Assembly: GCF_001522545.3 (NCBI RefSeq)
Contig: NC_031769.1
Location: forward strand, 129,851,613-129,915,612
Origin: Parus major
Taxonomy: Eukaryota; Chordata; Aves; Passeriformes; Paridae
Length of the DNA stretch: 64,000 nucleotides
Reading direction: 5' to 3'
The notes under the pieces are model-generated. The model ran no database searches and was not told the origin of the DNA. It worked only from the letters and a program-made list of their open reading frames with translations. The number at the start of each line of letters is the position of its first letter. Within the stretch, counting starts at the first letter, position 1. Made by a program: the position numbers and the translations under genes. Below are positions 38,341-52,100 of this stretch, in pieces.

Positions 38341-41300
38341 TCTCACTGTAGTTTCCTGGCACAGCCTTTATTTTTAATTTATTATACACCTGAGAATGTT
38401 TCTCTGATGCTGTCCTGTCAGCAGGACAGATTCCTAGCAAAACTAGCAAACATGGAAGTTGGCACCAGCTTGCAAGGTGCATATTCACAAATAGTGTGTC
38501 TACCCCAATCTCACCAGTTCAATTGTAACTTGCATTAGTGTTGTATCTCTCCCCTCCCTAGTGTTTTGCTGAATAGGGAACTGGAAAACCATAAATTAAT
38601 GCATCTTAATCTTCAATCTATTTATTCTTGCAAAATATTTAAAACTTAAGCGATTTCTTCCAGGATCTATTCTTAGACAAATAATTTTTTTATTTTTTTC
38701 ATCTTTCTGCTGCTAATTGGAAGTATCATTACACATGACTCAATGGTAATTTCTCTGAACTTTAATGAAGTGTTTGCCAGTGTAGTATAACAAAACAGCT
38801 CCACCGTCCCTTGTAGATTTCTCTAACCTCAGCTGTTACCACTATGAAATCCTCTTCAAATAAACTAACCTTTACCAAGAAGCCTTCCTTGGGGGATGGA
38901 AGGTTCATTGGATGAGTAATGGAAGGCTCATTCTGCTTGTGATTGCGTCAGAACAGCACATGCAAAGAGTTACAAGAGCCTGACAGCTCCTCAGCAGGCT
39001 ACTGGAAAATGAGTTACTAACTCCCCTGCGGGACAAGCAGTCCCCTAACCACAGCTTCTTGCAGGGTGAGGTAGCTTGGCCGTCAGCAGGCCTGGAGAAA
39101 GTGTTACACCACCAGATCCTAGCTCAGCTGGCAGTTGTTCTTTGAGGACAAGAACCTCAGCAAAACTCCCAAGAGCTCTTGCAAGGTCACCAAACAGTAT
39201 GTTTGATGGGAGACAGCTTAGCTAATAAATTGAATAAATAAAGGCACTGCTGATCTAGAGTTATGTTGCAAGCCTTGAAGGCTATTCTTTTTTGGTGAAT
39301 ATCTGGCAAAGAATGCTGTTACTAAGTGACCTATTTTCTAATGATATAGTGTGTGTTTCATAGTCATTTATGTATATATGGTTTATAACCGTGGTAAGTA
39401 AACTGCTGAAATGTATTGAATGTACTGGTAGGTGCTGCCTGTTGGTTACAGATGATCAACTGTTCTGAAAAGTCAGCTCATTTCTGAAAGCTCTGCCTAT
39501 GCAGACAAAAATATGTAGCAGTTGGGACAATGATACAGTTTTCTGTGTCAATTTGAAGTGTTTGGAGTTCAGTGGTTTAATTGTAATGCCATTTTTCTTT
39601 CAAAAAACATTGTTGGTGTGCTAAGGTTAAATTTCAGGTATAAGAATCAAACATGCCTGTATTTTATAATGCAAAATACTATTGAGCAGTTAACAGAAAA
39701 AAATCTGCAAGTGGTTCCCAATGTTTGCTGTGTTAGATAAAACCAGTACTCTTTACAAATAGACAAATCTTTTGTCAGCTGAAGTAGATAAGTAGATGGT
39801 GTTCCACAGAAAAATCGTATGGTTTCACCACACAGGAAACCAGGTTGTCAGTCTATATTAGCTTGGAGATCAAAAAACTACAGCAAGTAGCTAAACTTGG
39901 AAACCACTAATTAAATGAGAATAACAGGATACATTAATGCACTTCTTGCCACATGCGTTGATTATTTTGTACATTTTTGGCAACTAAAGAAAAACTATAT
40001 TTCTTCCAGATTTAAGGTAATAGGATCCTAGGAGAAATAAGCATTCATCATCAGGCCTGTGGGAACAGACCTCAACTTTAACCCCACAATGTATTAAAGG
40101 ACTATTATTTCTCTTTTTACAGAAACTAATTATTTAAAATTTTTTTAATTCCATTTACTTCACTTTACATGACCCTCTATCTTTTATATTCAGTCTGCTA
40201 CTGGATTGTACATCTAATTTTAGTCTAATACATAGAAGTGCTATTTATTGCTTCAGCATTAGATATAATTCATTGTGTGAGGAACAAATGTGACCATCTT
40301 GTTTTAATAGATTTTGAAAAATTACCGTCTTTACCTTCTAGTCCTTCTGGAATTTTTTTAATCATCTTTCTTACATATAAAAGCTGTCTTTGATGTAGTC
40401 TTTCTGGATGCAAATGATACAAGAATGAGTTTATGAAGTCCAGCTTCATACATATAGCCTTAAAGTGCTTATACATGCAAATTATGGATGCTTTATACTG
40501 AAGTCCTCTTTCCACAGTAGCTACTTGGGAAGGCAGTGGGTTAGATGTGAAGTAATGAAGGTCCTTGATAATTCACCTTTATAAATAATTTCTGCAGAAG
40601 GCAATATCCAAATAAACTAAGAAATGTTGTGTCCCAGTGAAAGATAAAGTGAGAACTGGGGACCTGGTGGGTTTCTCTTTCATGCCAGTCTCTCCACACA
40701 TGGTTTGGGGACCATGAGGGGCACAGCAGAGGATCTAAGCTTAGGTATAAAAAACAATAATCAGAACTGTACCCTGGCACTCTCTCCAGCCGGTTTTCCC
40801 CATTGTTTGCAGAGGCAACAATTGTATCCATTACCAAGGTCAGTGGTTTGGAGAAACCTGGAAAATAGCAGCTACCAGAAACCCACTAGAATAATATCTC
40901 CAGCAGGTGATAGATTAGTTGGAACAAATTGGAACCATTGCACTTCAGCAATCCTGGTTTCTTTCAAGCTGTTTTAAAAATGTCGTCATTTTAATACACA
41001 ATATCAGCCCTGCGGAACAGTCCCCACAGCAGGTTAATTTGAATCATATGATGTATCACTGCCCTCAGCTGACATGAGCTCCGTTCCATGTGTGAAGCCA
41101 TAATAAATCCATTCCCAACCGAGGCAAATTCCCTGTGAGAAGGTGAACTAATCCAGGCCTCACACTGGCATGTTAGCCCTCCGTAATTGAAAGCAGGGCC
41201 ACCTGTTCCCAGCACAGTTAGCCTATAGAGAGAAAATTAGCATTAGATCAGATACTTAATATATTGAAAAATCATTCATACTACTTGCAAGTTCAGCTGT

Positions 41301-43340
41301 GGGCTGCTTAGCATGACATCATATATAAACCTAGGAATGTGCCCACTTGATCCCAGTTTAACAGTTTTGTTAACCATGGTGTTTGTTAACTTTGAAAGGA
41401 GAATTTTTTGATTTAATGAGAGCTGACACGTGAGAAGGGGAACTAGCCAGGGTGCAGACTTTTCTAATTAACTCTGGGTCATTTGCAAAACTTCTGAGCT
41501 TTCTAGTAGGCTTTTTTTTCCCTTTGCTCTTTTACAAACAAGTTTTTAAAGCACTGACACTGTAGCCATGAAATTATATTTATTTGATTAAGAGGGCAAA
41601 GAGAAATATTCCAAACAGGTGTACCAGCCTGTAGGTATTGCTTTGGATTTGACACATATACTGTCTGTAATATCAGTGTAATAATGAGTAAAATCATCAA
41701 AGTACCTCTCTAAAACCAGTGTCTACAACACTTACTTTAAATTTAGTTTCTTATATGTTTAAGTAGAGAAAATGAAAACTGCACACTGAAGCCACATGGA
41801 TACATTGGACAATATTTTTTAATAATCTTTCTCAGCATATTGGCATGATTTTAACACATAATTTGAAATATTTGCTCCATTTTCTGAAAACTTTCTTCTT
41901 TTTTTTTTCCCCACCCACATGTCTTAATATAGATGTACTATTCAGCAACAAAGCAGAAAATAGAGAGTTAGTATTTATGGATTCTTTTCTTTTCCATAAA
42001 CATGCTCCATGACCTGGAACAATTTATTTCGTCTCACTGTATTGTGCTTCATCTTCCTTGACTCTCTGTTGAGAGAGTTAATGTTTCCCTTAGCCAGGGT
42101 TTTCCTTTCATGATAGTGCCTCCTGATGCCCCCATTATAGTTTTTGGCCTCACCACCCAGCCCTTGACACATTTCTGAGCTGTATTTGGGAGCTGCACAG
42201 TTACTCAATTTCAGTCAGCATCTACTGAATAGCAGTAACTCTCCATTGTTTATTAATGGAATCTTCGGGCTTCTTGACCTACAACAATTTATCTTGCTTT
42301 ACTTGTGACGGTTTTAAAAAATTAATAGAATTGCATCACTCTGAGCCTTGTCTGCGATCTCAAAGCTGGGCACTGACTAGCTGGAGCTGTTAATGTCTAA
42401 GTGTCGCCTTCAAGTAATGTCAGTGACACTCCAGGTCACAGAAGTAGGTGTTGTTCCTGCTGGGGAGTGCCCAGCAGGGCTCAGGGTGATTAAGCTCCCT
42501 GAAGGCTCTAGTTTGCCATACTGGCCTTGCAGAGCTGCTTCTGTGGGGCTGCAGCACACAGACAGCAGTAGGTAGAAATACTGAGCAGTGACTACCAGTC
42601 TCTTCTAGACTAACTGGCATCTGTCTCACAGAAGCAGAATGCAAGATGGACTGCAGATGGCCTCTGAAGCCTTGTCTCAAGTTTCTTCCTCATTTTGCCT
42701 TGATCCAAATTGGGAATGATGAATTAGAGGATAAAAACAATTCATTTGGATTCTTCTTGCTTTTCAATTTCTCTTAATTTGTGTCTCTTTTGATGCTTGA
42801 CCAGACAATTAAGAACAGTACAACCAGTCTTTTCTTTACATGTCTCTTTCCTATTTTTATAAATTTAATTTTTGCAAATCAGCCATTACCCTTTTTCTGA
42901 AGGGCCACCCTGACTCCAAATCAGAATCAGAGCTCAAGATTACCTTTACCTTCCTCATATTTCCTCTGTTTAAACTCCCCACATCAGGATGGGTGGCTGA
43001 GGGAGAAAGAATATCACTGTTGGTAAAATGTTTCATGCCATCATCTGCTCCTCTTCTGTTTAGGACAAGGAAATTAAATCATCTTAAGGGTTCAGGATAA
43101 ATAGTTTTTTTATAGAAGTACTGTATATTAAGAAGTTTAATGTTTTACAGCCTTCTTGGGGAAGGGGAGAGCGAGATCCATGCCCAACCTCAAGAAAGGC
43201 CTGGCTTTCTCTGTATTAACTGAGAAGTAAAATATCCACTGCTGAATGAGGAAAATGAATCAATTCTTAGAAAATGGCATCTTTTTCTCTCCCACATTTC
43301 AACATTTCTCAGTCTTTGAAAATATCCCAGTCTTATAAAT

Positions 43341-44120
43341 GACAGAATCATTAAGATTGGTGAAGACCTCCAAGCATCAAGTCCAACCTTGGACCTAGCA
43401 CTACCATGGCAACTAAACCACAGCACTAAGTGCCATGTCCAGTCATTCCTTGAATACTTCAAGGGATGGTGACTCTAACACCTCTCTGGACAGCCCATTC
43501 CAATGCCTGACCACCCCTTCAGTGAAAAAATTCTTCCTGCACTGGACTTCCCCTGGCACAGTTTGAGGCCATTTCCTCTTGTCCTCTCACTGGTTGGAAG
43601 AGGCCACTCCCCACCTGGCGTCAGTCTCCTTTCAGGAAGTTGTAGAGAGCTGTAAGGTCTCCCCTGAACCTTCTTTTCTCCAGGCTAAACAGCCCCAGCT
43701 CCCTCAGCTGCTGTTCATAAGTTTTACTCTCCAGACCCCTCACCAGCTCCATTTCCCTCCTCTGGACACGCTCCAGCCCCTCAATGTCCTTCTTGTTCTG
43801 AGGGGCCCAGAACTGGACACAGCACTCGAGCTGTGGCCTCAGCAGTGCCAGGACAGGGGGACAATCCCTGCCCTGCTCCTGCTGGCCACACTATTGCTGA
43901 GCCAGGCCAGGATGCCACTGCCCTTCTTGGCCACCTGGGATCACTGCTGGCTCATGTTCAGCTCTTGTCAGTCAACACCCATGGGTCCTTTTCCAAGAAG
44001 CAGTTTTCCAGACATCTTTCCCATAGTGCTGTGGGATTATTGTGACACATGTGCAGGACTCACATTTTACCTTACTGAACCTCATGGACTTGGCTTATTG
44101 ATCCAGCCTGTCCCTATTCA
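43341..44120 (-). mobile_element. CR1 LINE fragment (~0.8 kb)
   Basis: Long complement of CR1 from the 3' end: GACAGAATCATTAAGATTGG, then ACCATGGCAACTAAACCACA, GGCACAGTTTGAGGCCATTT, CTCCAGGCTAAACAGCCCCA, CAGAACTGGACACAGCACTC, and finally TTGATCCAGCCTGTCCC. It is better preserved than the other copies. The 201-codon + strand frame at 43579-44184 is an antisense artefact of this element. Confidence 0.93.
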
Positions 44121-46283
44121 GTTTATGACTAATCTTCATGGCATTTACTTTCTGGTACTTAACATTAAGGAAATGCTATTGTAGTTTTTAAGTCATAGAA
44201 GTAGTAACATTGTGTACATTAACTTATGGCATATATTAGAATAAGCCCACCAAAGCTCCCAGCTCCAGTAAGAGCTGGAATTTATCTGGAGCAACATGCT
44301 AGGAGCTTTTAATATTTTTGTGTTGTTTATTCATCCTTGGGCCTCTGAATAAAAAGTCCTTTTGAGTAATATCTTTATCCCAAGTTCACAGATGAAAATT
44401 ATATCTTCCCAGTACAAATTTGAATGTTATTGAGAACAAGGGTAAAATACTTACAACCCTGAAATTTTTTATCTGAAGCTCTAAGTAATAAAATGACAAA
44501 GAAAGAAATTGTTTCAGACAGAAATTTCAGAATGCTGCTCATAGGTTTTCTTTTATAGTTGTTATGATTTAGTTCAAACAGGCCATATTGAATCCATTGG
44601 GTTTTTTGTAATAGATTTCAAAATACATAATAAATGTAAGTAATATGATGACTAATGGGTCAAGTGAAGTTGGAACTTTTAAAATGAGAAAATAGCTGGA
44701 AACGGTTTTCAGGAAACTATTCCAGTTGATTTTTGGTCCCCCACAAGGTGTACATTAACATAAAACTCCGTAGAATTGCCTCTGGGACCTGAATTCCCTC
44801 TCTGATTTCATTATTCCAAAGTGTTTCTTTTTCCTCCACTGTTAAGTCATCTCCTGGTGTGGTGGGAGCAAATAATAAGTGTAATTTATTTATATTTATC
44901 TAATCTCCTTTTAACTCACTGGTTATTTCATCATTCTGTTTTCTAGTTGCTGTTCAGAAAGATGTAAAGGCTAATTAGAAACTAATAATTGAAATACACA
45001 GATTTACTGGGTAATCTATATAAAAGTACTGAAGAAAGTGAGGAAGATGCAATTCAAATTCAAATGCTATACTGTAATCAAAAATTGCTTTGATACTATC
45101 TAGTTCAGTTTGCTTTAAGTGTAACAGAAATAACTCACTTGATGCAATCTATATGCAAGCACAGTAATTTTTTCATTTTTTTCTTCTGGAAATAGATAAC
45201 ACCTGGCAAAATAAGTTACTGCTAATATGTCTTAAATCTAAAGAATGCATTGGGTTATAATTTTGGTAGCCAGTCACTAGCAGGATGAGAAGCTGATGTA
45301 ATTGAGGAGTTAAAGGTGACTTTGAGCTACCTTTTTCTCTGTCTTGATTCAGATGTAATTTGGGCAATCCAAAGAGTTAGTTGAGTTACAAGAAGACTGT
45401 TTTCCTACAGATATAGAATCTGCGCAGTGTTATGTGATGTTCTTCCCAAAGTGTTTAAAATAATCTAAAAAAACTGGGGGTTTTGGATTTTTCACTCCAA
45501 AAATTTTATTCCACTTGATTCTATGTGACTCATAGATTTTAAAATTCTTTTTAGCCCATTTTGACTGTCTGGTAAAGCTGCTGAATATCTGTCTTAATTA
45601 ACTCCTATAAATAGCTTTTCATATTTCATCAGTTTTCATTGTTCTGTCCATCACTTAAATATATTTTCCTTAGAGGGAAAGGTAAAGTTTCTTTTACATT
45701 ACTAAGGATAAAGTATAAAAGAGGTCAAAGACTAAAGATTGCTCAATTGTGGGTTTTTTTCTCTCTTTGAATGTTTTACTTTAAATACCAAAGAATCTCT
45801 TTATATAATCTTTAACCAGTTGTAAAAATAACCTATGTCATTATGAGGTAGTTAAAAATACTTGCAGTGGAAGTTCCAAAGTTACATTTTCAGCAATTAT
45901 GCTTCTGGCAGCCACCACATTCTATAAAGGATTATTTACTGGATGATAATAATAACTTCATACAAAACTTTGTCAAGTTATCAGTCATGACGAGATTTTT
46001 CTGTGTGACATGCACAGTTTCCAAACAGAAAAGAGGGAAGTCATTTGCATTTTTCTGGTGTCCTGGTGACCCTTTTTTTATTGCCTTCTTGGATAAGGGT
46101 CCAAGAGCAGTGATAAAAGCACAGGCCCAGGTGCCAAGCATGTTCCACCACTGAGCTGCTCCAGCGCCCTGTGTCTTCTCTGCTCTGGCCAAAGGAAGCT
46201 CCAAAAAGAGCTTCTGCCTTTGTGTTCATCTCATTTTCAATCTTTCACACTCAGTTTGGGTGTGTTAAGCTTTGGGTTAAGCC

Positions 46284-46333
46284 CCTGACACCTGTTGGGT
46301 CAACTTAGGTCTAAGAAGTTTTTAGGTGTCAGG
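46284..46333. repeat. Perfect 10-bp inverted repeat, 30-nt spacer
   Basis: CCTGACACCT at 46284-46293 has its exact reverse complement AGGTGTCAGG at 46324-46333. The flanking C (46283) and G (46334) extend the stem to 11 bp. Possible remnant of a small inverted-repeat element or a chance hairpin. Confidence 0.75.
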
Positions 46334-46891
46334 GAGGTTTCTTGGTTTTTTTTTTTTCTCTTCTGGGCTATATTACCATAGGCAAGTGCTGGCAATTAGA
46401 TGTGTATTAGATAAACCAATTGGATGTGAAATTTGCTGTACCAAGGAGTAAGGGTCCTCCTTTACTAACTTAGAACCTTAATTATTTAGCAGAAAGCAAT
46501 AAATAACATCTCTTCTATTTTACTCCTTTATTACTCCATTACTAAGGGAGAAATTTAAATTGATAAGGCAGTTAGGTTGTTTTTTTTTAACATTGCATTT
46601 TAAAAACACTCCTTTTCATCTGAATATTGTAAATAAATTAATGTCATAATGTCACATGGGTCTCTGCTTTCTTCCTAACTCCTTTTTTCTATTCAAAGGA
46701 AGGAGAGGCCTAGTGATGTCTGCTTAAAAGGCAAGCAAATCTTGGGGTGTTCCAAGTGCCAAGAGTGTGGGAAGTTTTTCCAAAGTGTTATGACATTTTT
46801 CTTCCCATGGTTTTAATTAAAATGTCAGTACATAAAGATCTTGAAAAATCTAACAAGTTGTTCTTGTGTGGTTTTGGATCCCTGAAAATCT

Positions 46892-47105
46892 TCACAGAAT
46901 CACTGAGTTTGGAAAAGACCTCTGAGATCATTGAGTCTAACCTTTGATCAGCACCGTGCATACTAGCCCCTGGCACTAAGTGCACGTCCAGTTGCTTCTT
47001 GAACACATCCAGGGAGGGTGACTCCATCACCTTCCTGGGCAGCTAATTCTAGTGTTTAACAACCCTTTCCAATCCTTTTTTCCTCTAATGCCCAGCTTCC
47101 TAGCT
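46892..47105 (-). mobile_element. CR1 LINE 3' fragment (~0.2 kb)
   Basis: Complement of the CR1 3' end: TTCACAGAATCACTGAGTTT, TGGAAAAGACCTCTGAGATC, TTGAACACATCCAGGGAGGG, TGACTCCATCACCTTCCTGG, then decaying at TCCTCTAATGCCCAGC. 5'-truncated. Confidence 0.9.
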
Positions 47106-48761
47106 TTGGGACTTACCTTTCTACTAGGACCACATATTAGCTACTTGTTTTGCCATTCCTAGATTAGTGTGGAAGGCTTTCAGTGCAAGAGAAAAGATTT
47201 TCAGAAAACCAGTAATTGAAGTTCTAAGTTAAAAATAGCTTTTTAGTCTTAAACTTCAGTTAGCAGTAGCTTGTGGAATAGTGCAGACTTTTTTCTAAGA
47301 TCGTTTTGGTTTTTTTAGTTCAGCTATGACCGATCTTAAACAGCCATTAATAAATTTCTCTTATCTTTTTAGAAAATGTGCCAGATATTTTTTGGGGGGA
47401 GGGGATAAAAAAAGTACTTTTTGATGTGTCTGTGAGTCTCTGAAGTCAGTATAAACCAGTGCTTAAAAGCAGCTCTGAAACTCTGCCCCTACAGCCCTTC
47501 ACCATTGGTGTAAAAATTTACCTAAAGAACAGGAGAATCGAGCTCATTAGTTTGCATCAATGTTAAAAGTAAGATGTGAGCCTGGAAAATTTGAAATTAG
47601 TTTTGATAAATATTCATTAATCTGTGTAAAACCTTCAACTGACAGTGTTTCCTGTATATTTATAATGAAACTTGAAGCTAAGTAGTGCTGTTTGAACGCT
47701 TAATCTAGTTTAGATATATGCACAGAATTTTAATCACTTTTGGTTCATGGGGTTGGGGTGGTGGCAGTCAGATAGCAAAGGGAAAAGTACTTTTCCCCCT
47801 AACCAGAATAGCTGTCTCATTACTGGTCAAAAACTGAATTTGAAATAAAAAATCCTAAAAACTAAGTTAAAAGCTGGATTTCTCTAAGGAGTTGTTACGT
47901 ACCGATACTGCAGCACAAAAATAAGTTTCAGCCTTCATAAAATCAGTGCTTCCTATCTGTGAAATAATTTTCGGCAATTCCTACATCTCAGCTACCAAGA
48001 TATCACTATTAACAGTGTTGTTCATATTAACTGTGATTCCTAAAAATTCTGTGAGTCTTTTAGTAGTCTGAGAAACACCAAAATCCTTTTTGGTGAGGAG
48101 ACAAAAATAATTTTTAAAATAATAATGATTTTTTTTTTCTTAATTTAAAAACAATACATTATTCCAATCTCCCTGGAAAATGAAAAAATCTATACATATC
48201 TCCATTTTTTTATTTGTTTTTTATTTCACATTTCATCTTGAAAATGCATAGAAGACTGCTGCATATGAGCTGTGTAGGAAACAACACAATACACTTGTTA
48301 TTCACTCATTTAAATGTGTTGAAAATGTTCGCTGTTGGCTTTGGAGTTAAGTCAAATAGTTTTTCTGGATATAAAACTCAAGAGAATGTGAAGTATATTT
48401 TTATTCTGACACAAGAGAACTAATGTATCTACCCTCCTACACACTCAAATAAAATGTGTGTCTTTCTGATAGCTGTGGTGATCCCTGGGAAGAAATGAGA
48501 TAAAATCTACATTGTGCCATTTTTCTCCCTTTAAAACTGTATATAGTGATGGTTGCTTATAGTATTTTTCATTATATTTTAATTCAGATTTATTGCAAAA
48601 AATATTGTTTTGTTATGTTTTAACATTGATTCAGTCCTTGTAATGAAACATGGTGGGAGTATGATGGAAAAGCTATTTCCACTCAGTGCCTAATATTTGC
48701 AAACAGCTTGAATAATTGCACTATAGCTTATCACATTTTTTTCTCCAATTCTCCCCTACAG

Positions 48762-49169
48762 CTGACATAAATGTAGACATATCAAAACCTTTGAAAGCAA
48801 ATCTCAGTTTTGCCAGGCTTGACCAAATAAACCAATTCTTGAAGAAAATCATAACCACAAATGAAGATGTGCCGAGGAAGGAGGCTGCTTCATCTGCTGG
48901 CATTATTCCAGATGAGGATGTCACTTTGATATCCAGACACCCCAGTACAAAGGACTTTCTACCTGCAGTGCACACCAACACTGTGCAAAAGGCTTCAACG
49001 CAAGAAAATTTGTGGCAAGCCCTTTCCTGCTTCCAGAAAATTTCCATTCACACCGTTCAGATGGTTGTTTTGATGGAAACCATCCCACACCCCAGTAAAC
49101 CTTGTTTGTTGGTCTCTTTCTCAAATCTCAGTGGGAGCCTGAATATTAAAAGTGGACATAAAACTGCAG
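48762..49169 (+). CDS. VPS13B: VPS13B internal exon (408 bp, phase 1/1)
   Basis: Begins by completing an Ala codon, then reads D-I-N-V, DISKPLKANLSFARLDQIN, F-L-K-K-I, a variable polar segment, then QENLWQALSCFQKISIH, VLMETIPHPSKPCLLVSFS, and ends K-T-A plus one base. The conserved start and the 'SCFQKIS...METIPH.SKPCLL' block match vertebrate VPS13B. The middle (about codons 30-80, from NEDVPRKEAAS through HTNTVQK) is the less conserved linker. Acceptor cctacag and donor gtaaga. Length is a multiple of three with equal phases. No stop codon or frameshift. The open frame continues past the donor to about 49327, but the join to the exon at 61114 restores the conserved protein. Confidence 0.95.
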
Positions 49170-52100
49170 GTAAGAATTTTTTTTTAAAAGTTGGAAGAGC
49201 TACTGGTTTGTGTAAGTGGTGGTCTAGTGACTGTTTCAAAGTGTGGGGCATTGCAGGGAACTGCTCCAGCCAACATCATAAATCCACAACAGAAAATAGC
49301 AAACCCCTGATAGAGTCTCTTACCTGAGTTTTCCTTTCTGTAAGAGAGCACCCAAGAATGATTAATTCTGTAGTTAATATTCCCTAGCTTGTAATTATTA
49401 TTTTATAGATGGAATTCTGGCTGAATTAGTGGTTATGAGAACCACTCCTTTGGTATTCTGATAATTTAGCACATAATTCAAAGAGCAAAATTTTGACAGT
49501 TTTCACTCTGTAACTAGATTTTCTTCTTAGAACCTTTGTTTCTGTCTCAAAAAAATGTAAAAATAATTGTTCAGAGCCCTGACAGGTGCTACTATGTAAA
49601 TATTGGGTCATGCTGTTATTCTTCTCGAGATTTATGAAGTTTTCAATTTTTACATGTTTCCTCTGCACACCTGAGAGTCACACAGGGAAAACAGGCACTC
49701 TGGCCTCATTACTGGAGCACTGCAAGGAAACTTTATGCTTCGGGTACAATTAACCAGATACTAGAGACTTGTTTAAAATGGAGATATTTTGAGTGTCATT
49801 GAATATTGTTTTATTAGTATTTCAATAAACTTAATAAGATGGTATATTTCTATGGTGTGGAGATGAGCCAGATGGAGGTAGCTGCAAGAGTAGCTTGTGA
49901 GGTGAAACGGTCTCTAGCTGAGAGGAACAAGTTGTTGGCCAGTTGAGGTGGTGATTTATTTCTTTTTCATCAGAAATATTTTTCCTCAGGCCAGCAAGTT
50001 TCAGTTCTTCTTTATTGTTTTAAAAGTTAAAAATGAAAAATTTAAGGTTCACAGGACGTGAAAACCCATGAAAGTGCCAGGGACTGAAACTTTTGATTTA
50101 TCCTTTAATAAACAGCAGTGCAGGCAGGAACAGTGCTTGTGTTCCCACGCTTTTCCATTCGGATCACATCTCTAGCATAGAAGGCACTGCAACTGAGCAA
50201 ACGCCTTTATAATGTGCTTTAAATAGTTTTAGTTTTGTTTCTGTGTAATAATCCTCTTCCCTTCCATCAGTTTCCCTCTATCATTTATGCATTATCTGTC
50301 CCATGGTACGTTATGGTGTCCACATCATGCTTCGATACATCAAAGCCGGGCTGCTCCGTCACTGTTCTGTAAAGCAATTTGGCAAACTCACACTGTATTT
50401 CACTTACCCTGGAGGTTTTCATCCTCCCAGAAGGAGGAGTACCTTGCCTTGCATGTTAAGCCTCAGAAACATTTTCAGCTATGAAGTTATGTTTCTTAAT
50501 TCTTCTGGCAGTCTGAGGAAATCAATCTTTATTTTACGTGTTATAAGCCATACATGAATCTTCAGTATGGTCATAGTCTGGCAGGCGTTGTGAAGTGGAG
50601 CAATACTGATGTCAAATCTAATGAAAATGGACATAAGTTATTCTATATAAAGAACTTCCATAACCAGACAATTAATAGACGACAACAGCTTTTCACATTT
50701 TGGTTTTTTTTCCCAGTTAAAAATGCTTTATCTCTACTTTATAAAAAGAAAAATACATCTGCATGAGGTTTTTCATACTGTTGTGATTGGTGCAATAAAT
50801 TCAATTTTAACTAAAGCAAAATACATACTTCCACAAAACTCACTGAAATTGTAAAAAAATCTTTTAAGAAATTGCTTGGATTTTTTAATTTTTTTTTTAC
50901 AATCGTTAATCTGAATTTAAAGTGCTGATTGAAACCAAAGTAGAAATTACAACTTCAGGAGAGAAGATAAAAAACTCAGTGTGGGGAAAATGGTATTATA
51001 ATGTTATGTTAAAAATCCTTTAGAAGAGTACCACAGTTAATAACTAGATTTGTTTTATTATTACAAAGAAATTATGCAAACTAACTCAATTTTTAGAAGT
51101 TTGTATCTGTGTCTTGGGAGGAAAGAGCATTTAAATATCTCAGTTCTTCACTACTGTTCTTTTTATATAAGGTTTTATAGATACACCTTTTGAGCTGAAC
51201 AGGGTTAATGTCAAGAGTTTTTTTTAATAGAATGAAACTAATACGTGAATACTTCACTGTGTCTTTGATTTTACAGTGAAATAACTATTGTGACCATCTG
51301 CAGCAGCTGCATTTTACGAATTATTTGCTGAACCAAGCTAAGCGCAATGACAAAAGTAGTCATCTCAGATGTACTGTTAAAACAGAGGAAGAAAAAGGAG
51401 CATTGCTTGCCTTTTGTACAGTATGGCCATCTGCTGTACAGATGTTATTATATAGAATGACTTCAGATACAATAATTGTAGAAAATTTTCATTAAAACCT
51501 CAACAATTTGCACTTGTTTACTTGAATCTGCATAACTCCCCAGTGAGACAACACAATACGCTTGGGGTTTCTTTGGTTCTCACTAGCTTACTCTTTGATC
51601 CTTTTTGATGTGCTGACTTTAATAAACATAGTTAAAAACACTGTTCAAAAACATCATGGAAAAAACTACAAAGGAACAATTATAGCAGTAGAAACTACTC
51701 TAATCCCTTACTTACGCAAGCTATTTTTAGTGAAATATGGTTTTTTACACGTTTTATGTGGCAGTGTTTTATAAACAGTGTGAACGACCCCTTTTCCAGA
51801 TGAGTTTTAACGCAGGAGATGAAGTTGTTTTGTAAGGAATCCTATTTGCTAGGAATTATTGAGAAAAAAAAACCTCACTAGAATATATATTGTAGGCATT
51901 TTTCCTCCCTTATAGGGGGAAAATAAAAGTGCATGACCTTATGTATTGCTTTCATTTCTTTTCAGCTGGAATTAAGAAGAAAGCTTTCTATCCGACTTTT
52001 TTTTTAATTATCAGTTTTCCCTCTAGACTTTACTGGTTTAATCATGGAAACTAAAGGCATTCTGATTTCATTTTTCTTAATTTCTTATGAAACTAAAAAG

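Larger units (their letters stand above)
36573..48761 (+). other. VPS13B: VPS13B intron (12.2 kb)
   Basis: Donor gtaagt at 36573 and acceptor cctacag ending at 48761. It contains a sense CR1 tail at 36641-36745, a 27-bp tandem duplication at 38287-38340, CR1 fragments at 43341-44120 and 46892-47105, and an inverted repeat at 46284-46333. Moderately GC-richer unique stretches occur at about 38.9-39.2, 41.0-41.2 and 42.4-42.7 kb, without anything I can name. No other gene is visible. Confidence 0.8.

Noticed and set aside
43579..44184. 201-codon + strand open frame
   Set aside because: It lies wholly within or next to a - strand CR1 fragment and is the antisense reading of it; no gene.
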